64,000 bases of DNA, taken from assembly GCA_934045905.1 (NCBI GenBank), contig CAKOGZ010000083.1:806001-870000 (forward strand), given 5' to 3'. Numbering within the stretch: the stretch's first letter is position 1; the number at the start of each line of letters is the position of its first letter. This DNA comes from Leuctra nigra. Taxonomy: Eukaryota > Arthropoda > Insecta > Plecoptera > Leuctridae. Below the pieces are notes generated by a model, which was not told the origin of the DNA, ran no database searches, and was given only the letters and a program-made list of their open reading frames with translations. The position numbers were made by a program, and so were the translations under genes. This document shows positions 1 to 10,973 of the stretch, piece after piece.

Positions 1-612
1 TAGATTCGTCACAAAGTAGGAAACAAACAAAACTTTTTCAATATGACCTACTTCTAAAGTGGCACCCCCCTGTTTTTATCGAATTTTCTTGATGCCTACA
101 CAACGTTATGCCGAGAAATATAATAAAACACTTTTCGCAAAAAAATAGGCTTATAAATAAAATTATAAAAAAGAACCCCACTCTGCCCCCTTGGAGTCGC
201 CCGACGCTGCCCTGTCAGATTATTATATAATAAAGTTAGGTTAATACAGGTTAGCGAAGCGAGCGTAGCTGACTCATCACAAGCTATAACCTCCATTGAC
301 TAAAAAATGGATGAAAACCTAGGAAATGAGGAAAATCTAAGGAACATTGTTAATTGTTACATTGTTACCTTTGTAGGCTAACCTTCATTGTTGGTCAATA
401 TACATTGACAAAAAAATGAATAAAAATCTATCGGGGGTCGACCCATCAGCTTCTGAATAACATGAACAGTTAATTCCGGCGAATCGGAGAGTCTGACATA
501 AAAAAATGTTTCTGCACTTTTTAAGCCTCTCACCATCTACTATATAGGGTAACGTTGTCAACTCTCTTAGAGTAATAGATTCGTCACAAAGTAGGAAACA
601 AATAAAAAAATA

Positions 613-870
613 TCAATATGAGCTACTTCTAAAGTGGCACCCCCCTATTTTTATTGAATTTTCTTGAAGCCTACACAACGTTATGCCGAGAAATAAAATA
701 AAACACTTTTCGAAAATAATAGGCTTATAAATAAAATTATAAAAAAGAACCCCACTCTGTCCCCTTGGAGTCGCCCGACGCTGCCCTGTCAGATTATTAT
801 ATAATAAAGTTAGGTTAATACAGGTTAGCGAAGCGAGCGTAGCTGACTCATCACAAGCTTTAACCTCCAT
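613..870 (-). other. Recurrent antisense ORF A (85 or 66 codons), probably not coding
   Basis: ATG-initiated frame found in most L monomers, beginning MEVKACDESATLASL. Its end depends on the A-run: Lb gives an 85-residue form ending RSSSY, La and Lc frameshift to a 66-residue form ending YISRHNVV or FISRHNVV. Stops close it in the copies with agcttactc. No domain, signal peptide or similarity is recognised. It crosses the TTAGG and GCGAAGCGA motifs, so the reading is best seen as a by-product of the repeat. Confidence 0.75.
794..807. other. 14-bp perfect palindrome in L (representative)
   Basis: TTATTATATAATAA reads the same on both strands. It is kept in essentially every L. In S the aligned sequence (ataattttataataa) has lost the dyad. 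Conservation may only reflect homogenisation. Confidence 0.85.
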
Positions 871-1004
871 TGACTAAAAAATGGATAAAAACCTAGGAAA
901 TGAAGAAAATCTAAGGAACATTGTTAATTGTTACATTGTTACCTTTGTAGGCTAACCTACATTGTTGGTCAATATACATTGACAAAAAAATGGATGAAAA
1001 TCTA
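869..1004 (+). repeat. Direct repeats bounding the L-only segment (representative)
   Basis: In the Lb at 576-1149, attgactaaaaaatgg (869-884) recurs as attgacaaaaaaatgg (978-993), 109 bp later, and both copies run on as ataaaaacct/atgaaaatct. The interval has the AvrII site cctagg and several attgtt words. S has a single copy of this region. One 109-bp gain or loss between the repeats accounts for the L/S length difference apart from small indels. Confidence 0.8.
946..961. other. Short inverted repeat in the L-only segment (representative)
   Basis: TGTAGG and CCTACA are separated by ctaa, giving a 6-bp stem with a 4-base loop. In the Lc copies at 52342 and 57312 the loop reads ctta. Absent from S. 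Confidence 0.75.
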
Positions 1005-1008
1005 TCGG

Positions 1009-1018
1009 GGGTCGACCC
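1009..1018. other. 10-bp SalI palindrome in L only (representative)
   Basis: GGGTCGACCC is a perfect palindrome containing one SalI site per L. S lacks it. The L at 32006-32579 has lost it (gtcgatcc). It distinguishes the two monomer families. Confidence 0.88.
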
Positions 1019-1074
1019 ATCAGCTTCTGAATAACATGAACAGTTAATTCCGGCGAATCGGAGAGTCTGACATA

Positions 1075-1096
1075 AAAAAGTGTTTCTGCACTTTTT
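1075..1096. other. 8-bp inverted repeat AAAAAGTG/CACTTTTT (representative)
   Basis: The two arms are separated by tttctg and are present in both L and S, about 80 bp before the monomer end. Some copies break the stem (GTG to ATG near 505, 4322, 6518 and 58864; GGG near 5472; CACATTTT in S_A copies) and none of these has a compensating change. A terminator-like look on either strand is therefore not backed by covariation. Confidence 0.75.
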
Positions 1097-1957
1097 AAGC
1101 CTCTCACCATCTACTATATAGGGTAACGTTGTCAACTCTCTTAGAGTAATAGATTCGTCACAAAGTAGGAAACAAATAAAAAAATATCAATATGAGCTAC
1201 TTCTAAAGTGGCACCCCCCTATTTTTATCGAATTTTCTTGAAGCCTACACAACGTTATGCCGAGAAATGAAATAAAACACTTTTCGAAAAAAAATAGGCT
1301 TATTAATAAAATTATAAAAAAGAACCCCACTCTGCCCCCTTGGAGTCGCCCGACGCTGCCCTGTCAGATTATTATATAATAAAGTTAGGTTAATACAGGT
1401 TAGCGAAGCGAGCGTAGCTGACTCATCACAAGCTTTAACCTCCATTGACTAAAAAATGGATGAAAACCTAGGAAATGAGGAAAATCTAAGGAACATTGTT
1501 AATTGTTACATTGTTACCTTTGTAGGCTAACCTACATTGTTGGTCAATATACATTGACAAAAAAATGGATGAAAATCTATCGGGGGTCGACCCATCAGCT
1601 TCTGAATAACATGAACAGTTAATTCCGGCGAATCGGAGAGTCTGACACAAAAAAGTGTTTCTGCACTTTTTAAGCCTCTCACCATCTACTATATAGGGTA
1701 ACGTTGTCAACTCTCTTAGAGTAATAGATTCGTCACAAAGTAGGAAACAAATAAAAAAATATCAATATGAGCTACTTCTAAAGTGGCACCCCCCTATTTT
1801 TATCGAATTTTCTTGAAGCCTACACAACGTTATGCCGAGAAATGAAATAAAACACTTTTCGAAAATAATAGGCTTAACATTAACATGTAAAAAAAAATCT
1901 CCCCTCTGCCTCCTGGAGTCGCCCGACGTTGCCCGGTCAGATAATTTTATAATAAAG

Positions 1958-1977
1958 TTAGGTTAGGGTAGGTTAGC
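1958..1977 (+). repeat. TTAGG-like run in S (representative)
   Basis: TTAGG TTAGG GTAGG TTAGC follow each other in S. L keeps one TTAGG (810-814 in the second monomer) and an aggttagc further on. TTAGG is the common arthropod telomere unit; here the run is too short to be a telomere. Confidence 0.6.
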
Positions 1978-2176
1978 GAAGCGAGCGAAGCGAGCGTAGC
2001 TGACCCTTAACAAGCTTTAACCTACAGTGACAAAAAATTGATGAAAACCTATCAGGATTGTGCCCTTCTGCTTCTGAAGGACATAAACTAAGAAATGCGG
2101 CGTATCGGAGCGTCTGACAGAAAAAAGTGTTTCTGCACTTTTTAAGCCTCTCTCCATCATCTATATGGAGTATCAT
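1973..2176 (-). other. Recurrent antisense ORF C in S (64-70 codons), probably not coding
   Basis: Equivalent of ORF B in S, beginning MIHHI and sharing GERLKKCRNTF. Its tail is an RSL repeat produced by the GCGAAGCGA units, which change its length by three residues each. The frame is closed in the S copies at 19860 and 25410. No recognised domain. Confidence 0.72.
1976..1993 (+). repeat. 9-bp GCGAAGCGA micro-tandem in S (representative)
   Basis: Two GCGAAGCGA units stand next to the TTAGG-like run. L has one unit (828-836). S copies vary: one unit at 10511 and 59510, three at 21481 and 27031, two elsewhere. This alone explains the 463 and 481 bp S lengths. Confidence 0.88.
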
Positions 2177-2196
2177 TTTCAGCTCTCTAAGAGTAA

Positions 2197-3818
2197 TAGA
2201 TTCGTCACAAAGTAGGAAACAAACAAAACTTTTTCAATATGACCTACTTCTAAAGTGGCACCCCCCTGTTTTTATCGAATTTTCTTGATGCCTACACAAC
2301 GTTATGCCGAGAAATGTAATAAAACACTTTTCGAAAAAAAATAGGCTTATAAATAAAATTATAAAAAAGAACCCCACTCTGCCCCCTTGGAGTCGCCCGA
2401 CGCTGCCCTGTCAGATTATTATATAATAAAGTTAAGTTAATACAGGTTAGCGAAGCGAGCGTAGCTGACTCATCACAAGCTTTAACCTCCATTGACTAAA
2501 AAATGGATGAAAACCTAGGAAATGAGGAAAATCTAAGGAACATTGTTAATTGTTACATTGTTACCTTTGTAGGCTAACCTACATTGTTGGTCAATATACA
2601 TTGACAAAAAAATGGATGAAAATCTATCGGGGGTCGACCCATCAGCTTCTGAATAACATGAACAGTTAATTCCGGCGAATCGGAGAGTCTGACATAAAAA
2701 AGTGTTTCTGCACTTTTTAAGCCTCTCACCATCTACTATATAGGGTAACGTTGTCAACTCTCTTAGAGTAATAGATTCGTCACAAAGTAGGAAACAAATA
2801 AAAAAATATCAATATGAGCTACTTCTAAAGTGGCACCCCCCTATTTTTATCGAATTTTCTTAAAGCCTACACAACGTTATGCCGAGAAATGAAATAAAAC
2901 ACTTTTCGAAAAAAAATAGGCTTATAAATAAAATTATAAAAAAGAACCCCACTCTGCCCCCTTGGAGTCGCCCGACGCTGCCCTGTCAGATTATTATATA
3001 ATAAAGTTAGGTTAATACAGGTTAGCGAAGCGAGCGTAGCTGACTCATCACAAGCTTTAACCTCCATTGACTAAAAAATGGATGAAAACCTAGGAAATGA
3101 GGAAAATCTAAGGAACATTGTTAATTGTTACATTGTTACCTTTGTAGGCTAACCTACATTGTTGGTCAATATACATTGACAAAAAAATGGATGAAAATCT
3201 ATCGGGGGTCGACCCATCAGCTTCTGAATAACATAAACAGTTAATTCCGGCGAATCGGAGAGTCTGACACAAAAAAGTGTATCTGCACTTTTTAAGCCTC
3301 TCACCATCTACTATATAGGGTAACGTTGTCAACTCTCTTAGAGTAATAGATTCGTCACAAAGTAGGAAACAAATAAAAAAATATCAATATGAGCTACTTC
3401 TTAAGTGGCACCCCCCTATTTTTATCGAATTTTCTTGAAGCCTACACAACGTTATGCCGAGAAATGAAATAAAACACTTTTCGAAAATAATAGGCTTAAC
3501 ATTAACATGTAAAAAAAAATTACCCCTCTGCCTCCTGGAGTCGCCCGACGTTGCCCGGTCAGATAATTTTATAATAAAGTTAGGTTAGGGTAGGTTAGCG
3601 AAGCGAGCGAAGCGAGCGTAGCTGACCCTTAACAAGCTTTAACCTACAGTGACAAAAAATTGATGAAAACCTATCAGGATTGTGCCCTTCTGCTTCGGAA
3701 GGACATAAACTAAGAAATGCGGCGTATCGGAGCGTCTGACAGAAAAAAGTGTTTCTGCACTTTTTAAGCCTCTCTCCATCAACTATATGGTGTATCATTT
3801 TCAGCTCTCTAAGAGTAA
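2197..3818 (+). repeat. Block 2: La-Lc-S
   Basis: La 2197-2771, Lc 2772-3346, S 3347-3818; 1,622 bp. The Lc has acataaacag near 3231 and a hairpin-loop change (gtgtatctgc) near 3268. The S begins with cttcttaag. Confidence 0.94.
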
Positions 3819-6014
3819 TAGATTCGTCACAATATAGGAAACAAACAAAACTTTTTCATTATGACCTACTTCTAAAGTGGCACCCCCCTGTTTTTATCGA
3901 ATTTTCTTGATGCCTACACAACGTTATGCCGAGAAATGTAATAAAACACTTTTCGAAAAAAAATAGGCTTATAAATAAAATTATAAAAAAGAACCCCACT
4001 CTGCCCCCTTGGAGTCGCCCGACGCTGCCCTGTCAGATTATTATATAATAAAGTTAGGTTAATACAGGTTAGCGAAGCGAGCGTAGCTGACTCATCACAA
4101 GCTTTAACCTCCATTGACTAAAAAATGGATGAAAACCTAGGAAATGAGGAAAATCTAAGGAACATTGTTAATTGTTACATTGTTACCTTTGTAGGCTAAC
4201 CTACATTGTTGGTCAATATACATTGACAAAAAAATGGATGAAAATCTATCGGGGGTCGACCCATCAGCTTCTGAATAACATGAACAGTTAATTCCGGCGA
4301 ATCGGAGAGTCTGACATAAAAAAATGTTTCTGCACTTTTTAAGCCTCTCACCATCTACTATATAGGGTAACGTTGTCAACTCTCTTAGAGTTATAGATTC
4401 GTCACAAAGTAGGAAACAAATAAAAAAATATCAATATGAGCTACTTCTAAAGTGGCACCCCCCTATTTTTATTGAATTTTCTTGAAGCCTACACAACGTT
4501 ATGCCGAGAAATAAAATAAAACACTTTTCGAAAATAATAGGCTTATAAATAAAATTATAAAAAAGAACCCCACTCTGCCCCCTTGGAGTCGCCCGACGCT
4601 GCCCTGTCAGATTATTATATAATAAAGTTAGGTTAATACAGGTTAGCGAAGCGAGCGTAGCTGACTCATCACAAGCTTTAACCTCCATTGCCTAAAAAAT
4701 GGATAAAAACCTAGGAAATGAAGAAAATCTAAGGAACATTGTTAATTGTTACATTGTTACCTTTGTAGGCTAACCTACATTGTTGGTCAATATACATTGA
4801 CAAAAAAATGGATGAAAATCTATCGGGGGTCGACCCATCAGCTTCTGAATAACATGAACAGTTAATTCCGGCGAATCGGAGAGTCTGACATAAAAAAGTG
4901 TTTCTGCACTTTTTAAGCCTCTCACCATCTACTATATAGGGTAACGTTGTCAACTCTCTTAGAGTAATAGATTCGTCACAAAGTAGGAAACAAATAAAAA
5001 AATATCAATATGAGCTACTTCTAAAGTGGCACCCCCCTATTTTTATCGAATTTTCTTGAAGCCTACACAACGTTATGCCGAGAAATGAAATAAAACACTT
5101 TTCGAAAAAAAATAGGCTTATAAATAAAATTATAAAAAAGAACCCCACTCTGCCCCCTTGGAGTCGCCCGACGCTGCCCTGTCAGATTATTATATAATAA
5201 AGTTAGGTTAATACAGGTTAGCGAAGCGAGCGTCGCTGACTCATCACAAGCTTTAACCTCCATTGACTAAAAAATGGATGAAAACCTAGGAAATGAGGAA
5301 AATCTAAGGAACATTGTTAATTGTTACATTGTTACCTTTGTAGGCTAACCTACATTGTTGGTCAATATACATTGACAAAAAAATGGATGAAAATCTATCG
5401 GGGGTCGACCCATCAGCTTCTGAATAACATGAACAGTTAATTCCGGCGAATCGGAGAGTCTGACAAAAAAAAGGGTTTCTGCACTTTTTAAGCCTCTCAC
5501 CATCTACTATATAGGGTAACGTTGTCAACTCTCTTAGAGTAATAGATTCGTCACAAAGTAGGAAACAAATAAAAAAATATCAATATGAGCTACTTCTTAA
5601 GTGGCACCCCCCTATTTTTATAGAATTTTCTTGAAGCCTACACAACGTTATGCCGAGAAATGAAATAAAACACTTTTCGAAAATAATAGGCTTAACATTA
5701 ACATGTAAAAAAAAATCTCCCCTCTGCCTCCTGGAGTCGCCCGACGTTGCCCGGTCAGATAATTTTATAATAAAGTTAGGTTAGGGTAGGTTAGCGAAGC
5801 GAGCGAAGCGAGCGTAGCTGACCCTTAACAAGCTTTAACCTACAGTGACAAAAAATTGATGAAAACCTATCAGGATTGTGCCCTTCTGCTTCTGAAGGAC
5901 ATAAACTAAGAAATGCGGCGTATCGGAGCGTCTGACAGAAAAAAGTGTTTCTGCACTTTTTAAGCCTCTCTCCATCAACTATATGGTGTATCATTTTCAG
6001 CTCTCTAAGAGTAA
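3819..6014 (+). repeat. Block 3: La-Lb-Lc-S
   Basis: La 3819-4393, Lb 4394-4967, Lc 4968-5542, S 5543-6014; 2,196 bp, same order as block 1. The La carries the aaaaaaatgtttctgc variant shared with 6.5 kb and 58.9 kb. The Lc has a broken hairpin stem (aagggtttctgc) near 5472. Confidence 0.94.
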
Positions 6015-7636
6015 TAGATTCATCACAAAGTAGGAAACAAACAAAACTTTTTCAATATGACCTACTTCTAAAGTGGCACCCCCCTGTTTTTATCGAATTT
6101 TCTTGATGCCTACACAACGTTATGCCGAGAAATGTAATAAAACACTTTTCGAAAAAAAATAGGCTTATAAATAAAATTATAAAAAAGAACCCCACTCTGC
6201 CCCCTTGGAGTCGCCCGACGCTGCCCTGTCAGATTATTATATAATAAAGTTAGGTTAATACAGGTTAGCGAAGCGAGCGTAGCTGACTCATCACAAGCTT
6301 TAACCTCCATTGACTAAAAAATGGATGAAAACCTAGGAAATGAGGAAAATCTAAGGAACATTGTTAATTGTTACATTGTTACCTTTGTAGGCTAACCTAC
6401 ATTGTTGGTCAATATACATTGACAAAAAAATGGATGAAAATCTATCGGGGGTCGACCCATCAGCTTCTGAATAACATGAACAGTTAATTCCGGCGAATCG
6501 GAGAGTCTGACATAAAAAAATGTTTCTGCACTTTTTAAGCCTCTCACCATCTACTATATAGGGTAACGTTGTCAACTCTCTTAGAGTAATAGATTCGTCA
6601 CAAAGTAGGAAACAAATAAAAAAATATCAATATGAGCTACTTCTAAAGTGGCACCCCCCTATTTTTATTGAATTTTCTTGAAGCCTACACAACGTTATGC
6701 CGAGAAATAAAATAAAACACTTTTCGAAAATAATAGGCTTATAAATAAAATTATAAAAAAGAACCCCACTCTGCCCCCTTGGAGTCGCCCGACGCTGCCC
6801 TGTCAGATTATTATATAATAAAGTAAGGTTAATACAGGTAAGCGAAGCGAGCGTAGCTGACTCATCACAAGCTTTAACCTCCATTGACTAAAAAATGGAT
6901 AAAAACCTAGGAAATGAAGAAAATCTAAGGGACATTGTTAATTGTTACATTGTTACCTTTGTAGGCTAACCTACATTGTTGGTCAATATACATTGACAAA
7001 AAAAATGTATGAAAATCTATCGGGGGTCGACCCATCAGCTTCTGAATAACATGAACAGTTAATTCCGGCGAATCGGAGAGTCTGACATAAAAAAGTGTTT
7101 CTGCACTTTTTAAGCCTCTCACCATCTACTATATAGGGTAACGTTGTCAACTCTCTTAGAGTAATAGATTCGTCACAAAGTAGGAAACAAATAAAAAAAT
7201 ATCAATATGAGCTACTTCTAAAGTGGCACCCCCCTATTTTTATCGAATTTTCTTGAAGCCTACACAACGTTATGCCAAGAAATGAAATAAAACACTTTTC
7301 GAAAATAATAGGCTTAACATTAACATGTAAAAAAAAATCTCCCCTCTGCCTCCTGGAGTCGCCCGACGTTGCCCGGTCAGATAATTTTATAATAAAGTTA
7401 GGTTAGGGTAGGTTAGCGAAGCGAGCGAAGCGAGCGTAGCTGACCCTTAACAAGCTTTAACCTACTGTGACAAAAAATTGATGAAAACCTATCAGGATTG
7501 TGCCCTTCTGCTTCTGAAGGACATAAACTAAGAAATGCGGCGTATCGGAGCGTCTGACAGAAAAAAGTGTTTCTGCACTTTTTAAGCCTCTCTCCATCAT
7601 CTATATGGTGTATCATTTTCAGCTCTCTAAGAGTAA
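6015..7636 (+). repeat. Block 4: La-Lb-S
   Basis: La 6015-6589, Lb 6590-7164, S 7165-7636; 1,622 bp. The Lb is the first copy with eight instead of seven A after the second attgac, which makes it 575 bp. The S is the first S_T subtype (acctactgtg). Confidence 0.94.
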
Positions 7637-10600
7637 TAGATTCGTCACAAAGTAGGAAACAAACAAAACTTTTTCAATATGACCTACTTCTAAAGTGGCA
7701 CCCCCCTGTTTTTATCGAATTTTCTTGATGCCTACACAACGTTATGCCGAGAAATGTAATAAAACACTTTTCGAAAAAAAATAGGCTTATAAATAAAATT
7801 ATAAAAAAGAACCCCACTCTGCCCCCTTGGAGTCGCCCGACGCTGCCCTGTCAGATTATTATATAATAAAGTTAGGTTAATACAGGTTAGCGAAGCGAGC
7901 GTAGCTGACTCATCACAAGCTTTAACCTCCATTGACTAAAAAATGGATGAAAACCTAGGAAATGAGGAAAATCTAAGGAACATTGTTAATTGTTACATTG
8001 TTACCTTTGTAGGCTAACCTACATTGTTGGTCAATATACATTGACAAAAAAATGGATGAAAATCTATCGGGGGTCGACCCATCAGCTTCTGAATAACATG
8101 AACAGTTAATTCCGGCGAATCGGAGAGTCTGACATAAAAAAGTGTTTCTGCACTTTTTAAGCCTCTCACCATCTACTATATAGGGTAACGTTGTCAACTC
8201 TCTTAGAGTAATAGATTCGTCACAAAGTAGGAAACAAATAAAAATATATCAATATGAGCTACTTCTTAATTGGCACCCCCCTATTTTTATCGAATTTTCT
8301 TGAAGCCTACACAACGTTATGCCGAGAAATGAAATAAAACACTTTTCGAAAATAATAGGCTTATAAATAAAATTATAAAAAAGAACCCCACTCTGCCCCC
8401 TTGGAGTCGCCCGACGCTGCCCTGTCAGATTATTATATAATAAAGTAAAGTTAATACAGGTTAGCGAAGCGAGCGTAGCTGACTCATCACAAGCTTTAAC
8501 CTCCATTGACTAAAAAATGGATGAAAACCTAGGAAATGAGGAAAATCTAAGGAACATTGTTAATTGTTACATTGTTACCTTTGTAGGCTAACCTACATTG
8601 TTGGTCAATATACATTGACAAAAAAATGGATGAAAATCTATCGGGGGTCGACCCATCAGCTTCTGAATAACATGAACAGTTAATTCCGGCGAATCGGAGA
8701 GTCTGACATAAAAAAGTGTTTCTGCACTTTTTAAGCCTCTCACCATCTACTATATAGGGTAACGTTGTCAACTCTCTTAGAGTAATAGATTCGTCACAAA
8801 GTAGGAAACAAATAAAAAAATATCAATATGAGCTACTTCTAAAGTGGCACCCCCCTATTTTTATCGAATTTTCTTGAAGCCTACACAACGTTATGCCGAG
8901 AAATGAAATAAAACACTTTTCGAAAATAATAGGCTTATAAATAAAATTATAAAAAAGAACCCCACTCTGCCCCCTTGGAGTCGCCCGACGCTGCCCTGTC
9001 AGATTATTATATAATAAAGTAAGGTTAATACAGGTTAGCGAAGCGAGCGTAGCTGACTCATCACAAGCTTTAACCTCCATTGACTAAAAAATGGATGAAA
9101 ACCTAGGAAATGAAGAAAATCTAAGGAACATTGTTAATTGTTACATTGTTACCTTTGTAGGCTAACCTACATTGTTGGTCAATATACGTTGACAAAAAAA
9201 ATGTATGAAAATCTATCGGGGGTCGACCCATCAGCTTCTGAATAACATGAACAGTTAATTCCGGCGAATCGGAGAGTCTGACATAAAAAAGTGTTTCTGC
9301 ACTTTTTAAGCCTCTCACCATCTACTATATAGGGTAACGTTGTCAACTCTCTTAGAGTAATAGATTCGTCACAAAGTAGGAAACAAATAAAAAAATATCA
9401 ATATGAGCTACTTCTAAAGTGTCACCCCCCTATTTTTATCGAATTTTCTTGAAGCCTACACAACGTTATGCCGAGAAATGAAATAAAACACTTTTCGAAA
9501 ATAATAGGCTTATAAATAAAATTATAAAAAAGAACCCCACTCTGCCCCCTTGGAGTCGCCCGACGCTGCCCTGTCAGATTATTATATAATAAAGTAAGGT
9601 TAATACAGGTTAGCGAAGCGAGCGTAGCTGACTCATCACAAGCTTTAACCTCCATTGACTAAAAAATGGATGAAAACCTAGGAAATGAAGAAAATCTAAG
9701 GAACATTGTTAATTGTTACATTGTTACCTTTGTAGGCTAACCTACATTGTTGGTCAATATACGTTGACAAAAAAAATGTATGAAAATCTATCGGGGGTCG
9801 ACCCATCAGCTTCTGAATAACATGAACAGTTAATTCCGGAGAATCGGAGAGTCTGACATAAAAAAGTGTTTCTGCACTTTTTAAGCCTCTCACCATCTAC
9901 TATATAGGGTAACGTTGTCAACTCTCTTAGAGTAATAGATTCGTCACAAAGTAGGAAACAAATAAAAAAATATCAATATGAGCTACTTCTAAAGTGGCAC
10001 CCCCCTATTTTTATCGAATTTTCTTGAAGCCTACACAACGTTATGCCGAGAAATGAAATAAAACACTTTTCGAAAATAATAGGCTTATAAATAAAATTAT
10101 AAAAAAGAACCCCACTCTGCCCCCTTGGAGTCGCCCGACGCTGCCCTGTCAGATTATTATATAATAAAGTAAGGTTAATACAGGTTAGCGAAGCGAGCGT
10201 AGCTGACTCATCACAAGCTTTAACCTCCATTGACTAAAAAATGGATGAAAACCTAGGAAATGAAGAAAATCTAAGGAACATTGTTAATTGTTACATTGTT
10301 ACCTTTGTAGGCTAACCTACATTGTTGGTCAATATACATTGACAAAAAAAATGTATGAAAATCTATCGGGGGTCGACCCATCAGCTTCTGAATAACATGA
10401 ACAGTTAATTCCGGCGAATCGGAGAGTCTGACATAAAAAAGTGTTTCTGCACTTTTTAAGCCTCTCACCATCTACTATATAGGGTAACGTTGTCAACTCT
10501 CTTAGAGTAATAGATTCGTCACAAAGTAGGAAACAAATAAAAAAATATCAATATGAGCTACTTCTAAAGTGGCACCCCCCTATTTTTATCGAATTTTCTT

Positions 10601-10973
10601 GAAGCCTACACAACGTTATGCCGAGAAATGAAATAAAACACTTTTCGAAAATAATAGGCTTAACATTAACATGTAAAAAAAAATCTCCCCTCTGCCTCCT
10701 GGAGTCGCCCGACGTTGCCCGGTCAGATAATTTTATAATAAAGTTAGGTTAGGGTAGGTTAGCGAAGCGAGCGTAGCTGACCCTTAACAAGCTTTAACCT
10801 ACTGTGACAAAAAATTGATGAAAACCTATCAGGATTGTGCCCTTCTGCTTCTGAAGGACATAAACTAAGAAATGCGGCGTATCGGAGCGTCTGACAGAAA
10901 AAAGTGTTTCTGCACTTTTTAAGCCTCTCTCCATCATCTATATGGTGTATCATTTTCAGCTCTCTAAGAGTAA
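7637..10973 (+). repeat. Block 5: La-Lb x4-S
   Basis: La 7637-8211, Lb 8212-8785, 8786-9360, 9361-9935 and 9936-10510, S 10511-10973. The last three Lb are nearly identical and the first two of these share the private atacgttgac. The S is 463 bp because it has one GCGAAGCGA unit instead of two. Confidence 0.94.

Larger units (their letters stand above)
911..1135 (-). other. Recurrent antisense ORF B (74 codons), probably not coding
   Basis: Frame starting at a TTG codon, with GERLKKC near its front, found in most L. One extra A in the copies with eight A shifts the frame, so those copies read a different 66-residue frame from an internal ATG (MVRGLKSAETLF). A frame altered by slippage in about a quarter of copies is not under coding constraint. 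Confidence 0.75.
1..2196 (+). repeat. Block 1: La-Lb-Lc-S
   Basis: La 1-575, Lb 576-1149, Lc 1150-1724, S 1725-2196. The first La has lost the HindIII site found in nearly every monomer (aagctataac at 281-290) and carries cgcaaaaaaat near 134, a variant otherwise seen only beyond 51 kb. The Lb here has the left-zone form gaaataaaataaaac. Confidence 0.94.

Noticed and set aside
576..600. CENP-B-box-like motif at the monomer start (attcgtcacaaagtagg)
   Set aside because: It has TTCG followed by AAA at the right spacing but lacks the essential CGGG; by my count only about 9 of 17 positions agree with the mammalian box.
1007..1019. Pol III B-box-like sequence around the SalI palindrome
   Set aside because: The minus strand resembles GGTTCGANNCC apart from one base, but I found no A box at a suitable distance and no tRNA-like fold.
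1075..1096. Intrinsic terminator or conserved RNA hairpin
   Set aside because: The stem is AT-rich, changes in its arms are not compensated, and no transcription unit is visible; conservation is explained by homogenisation.
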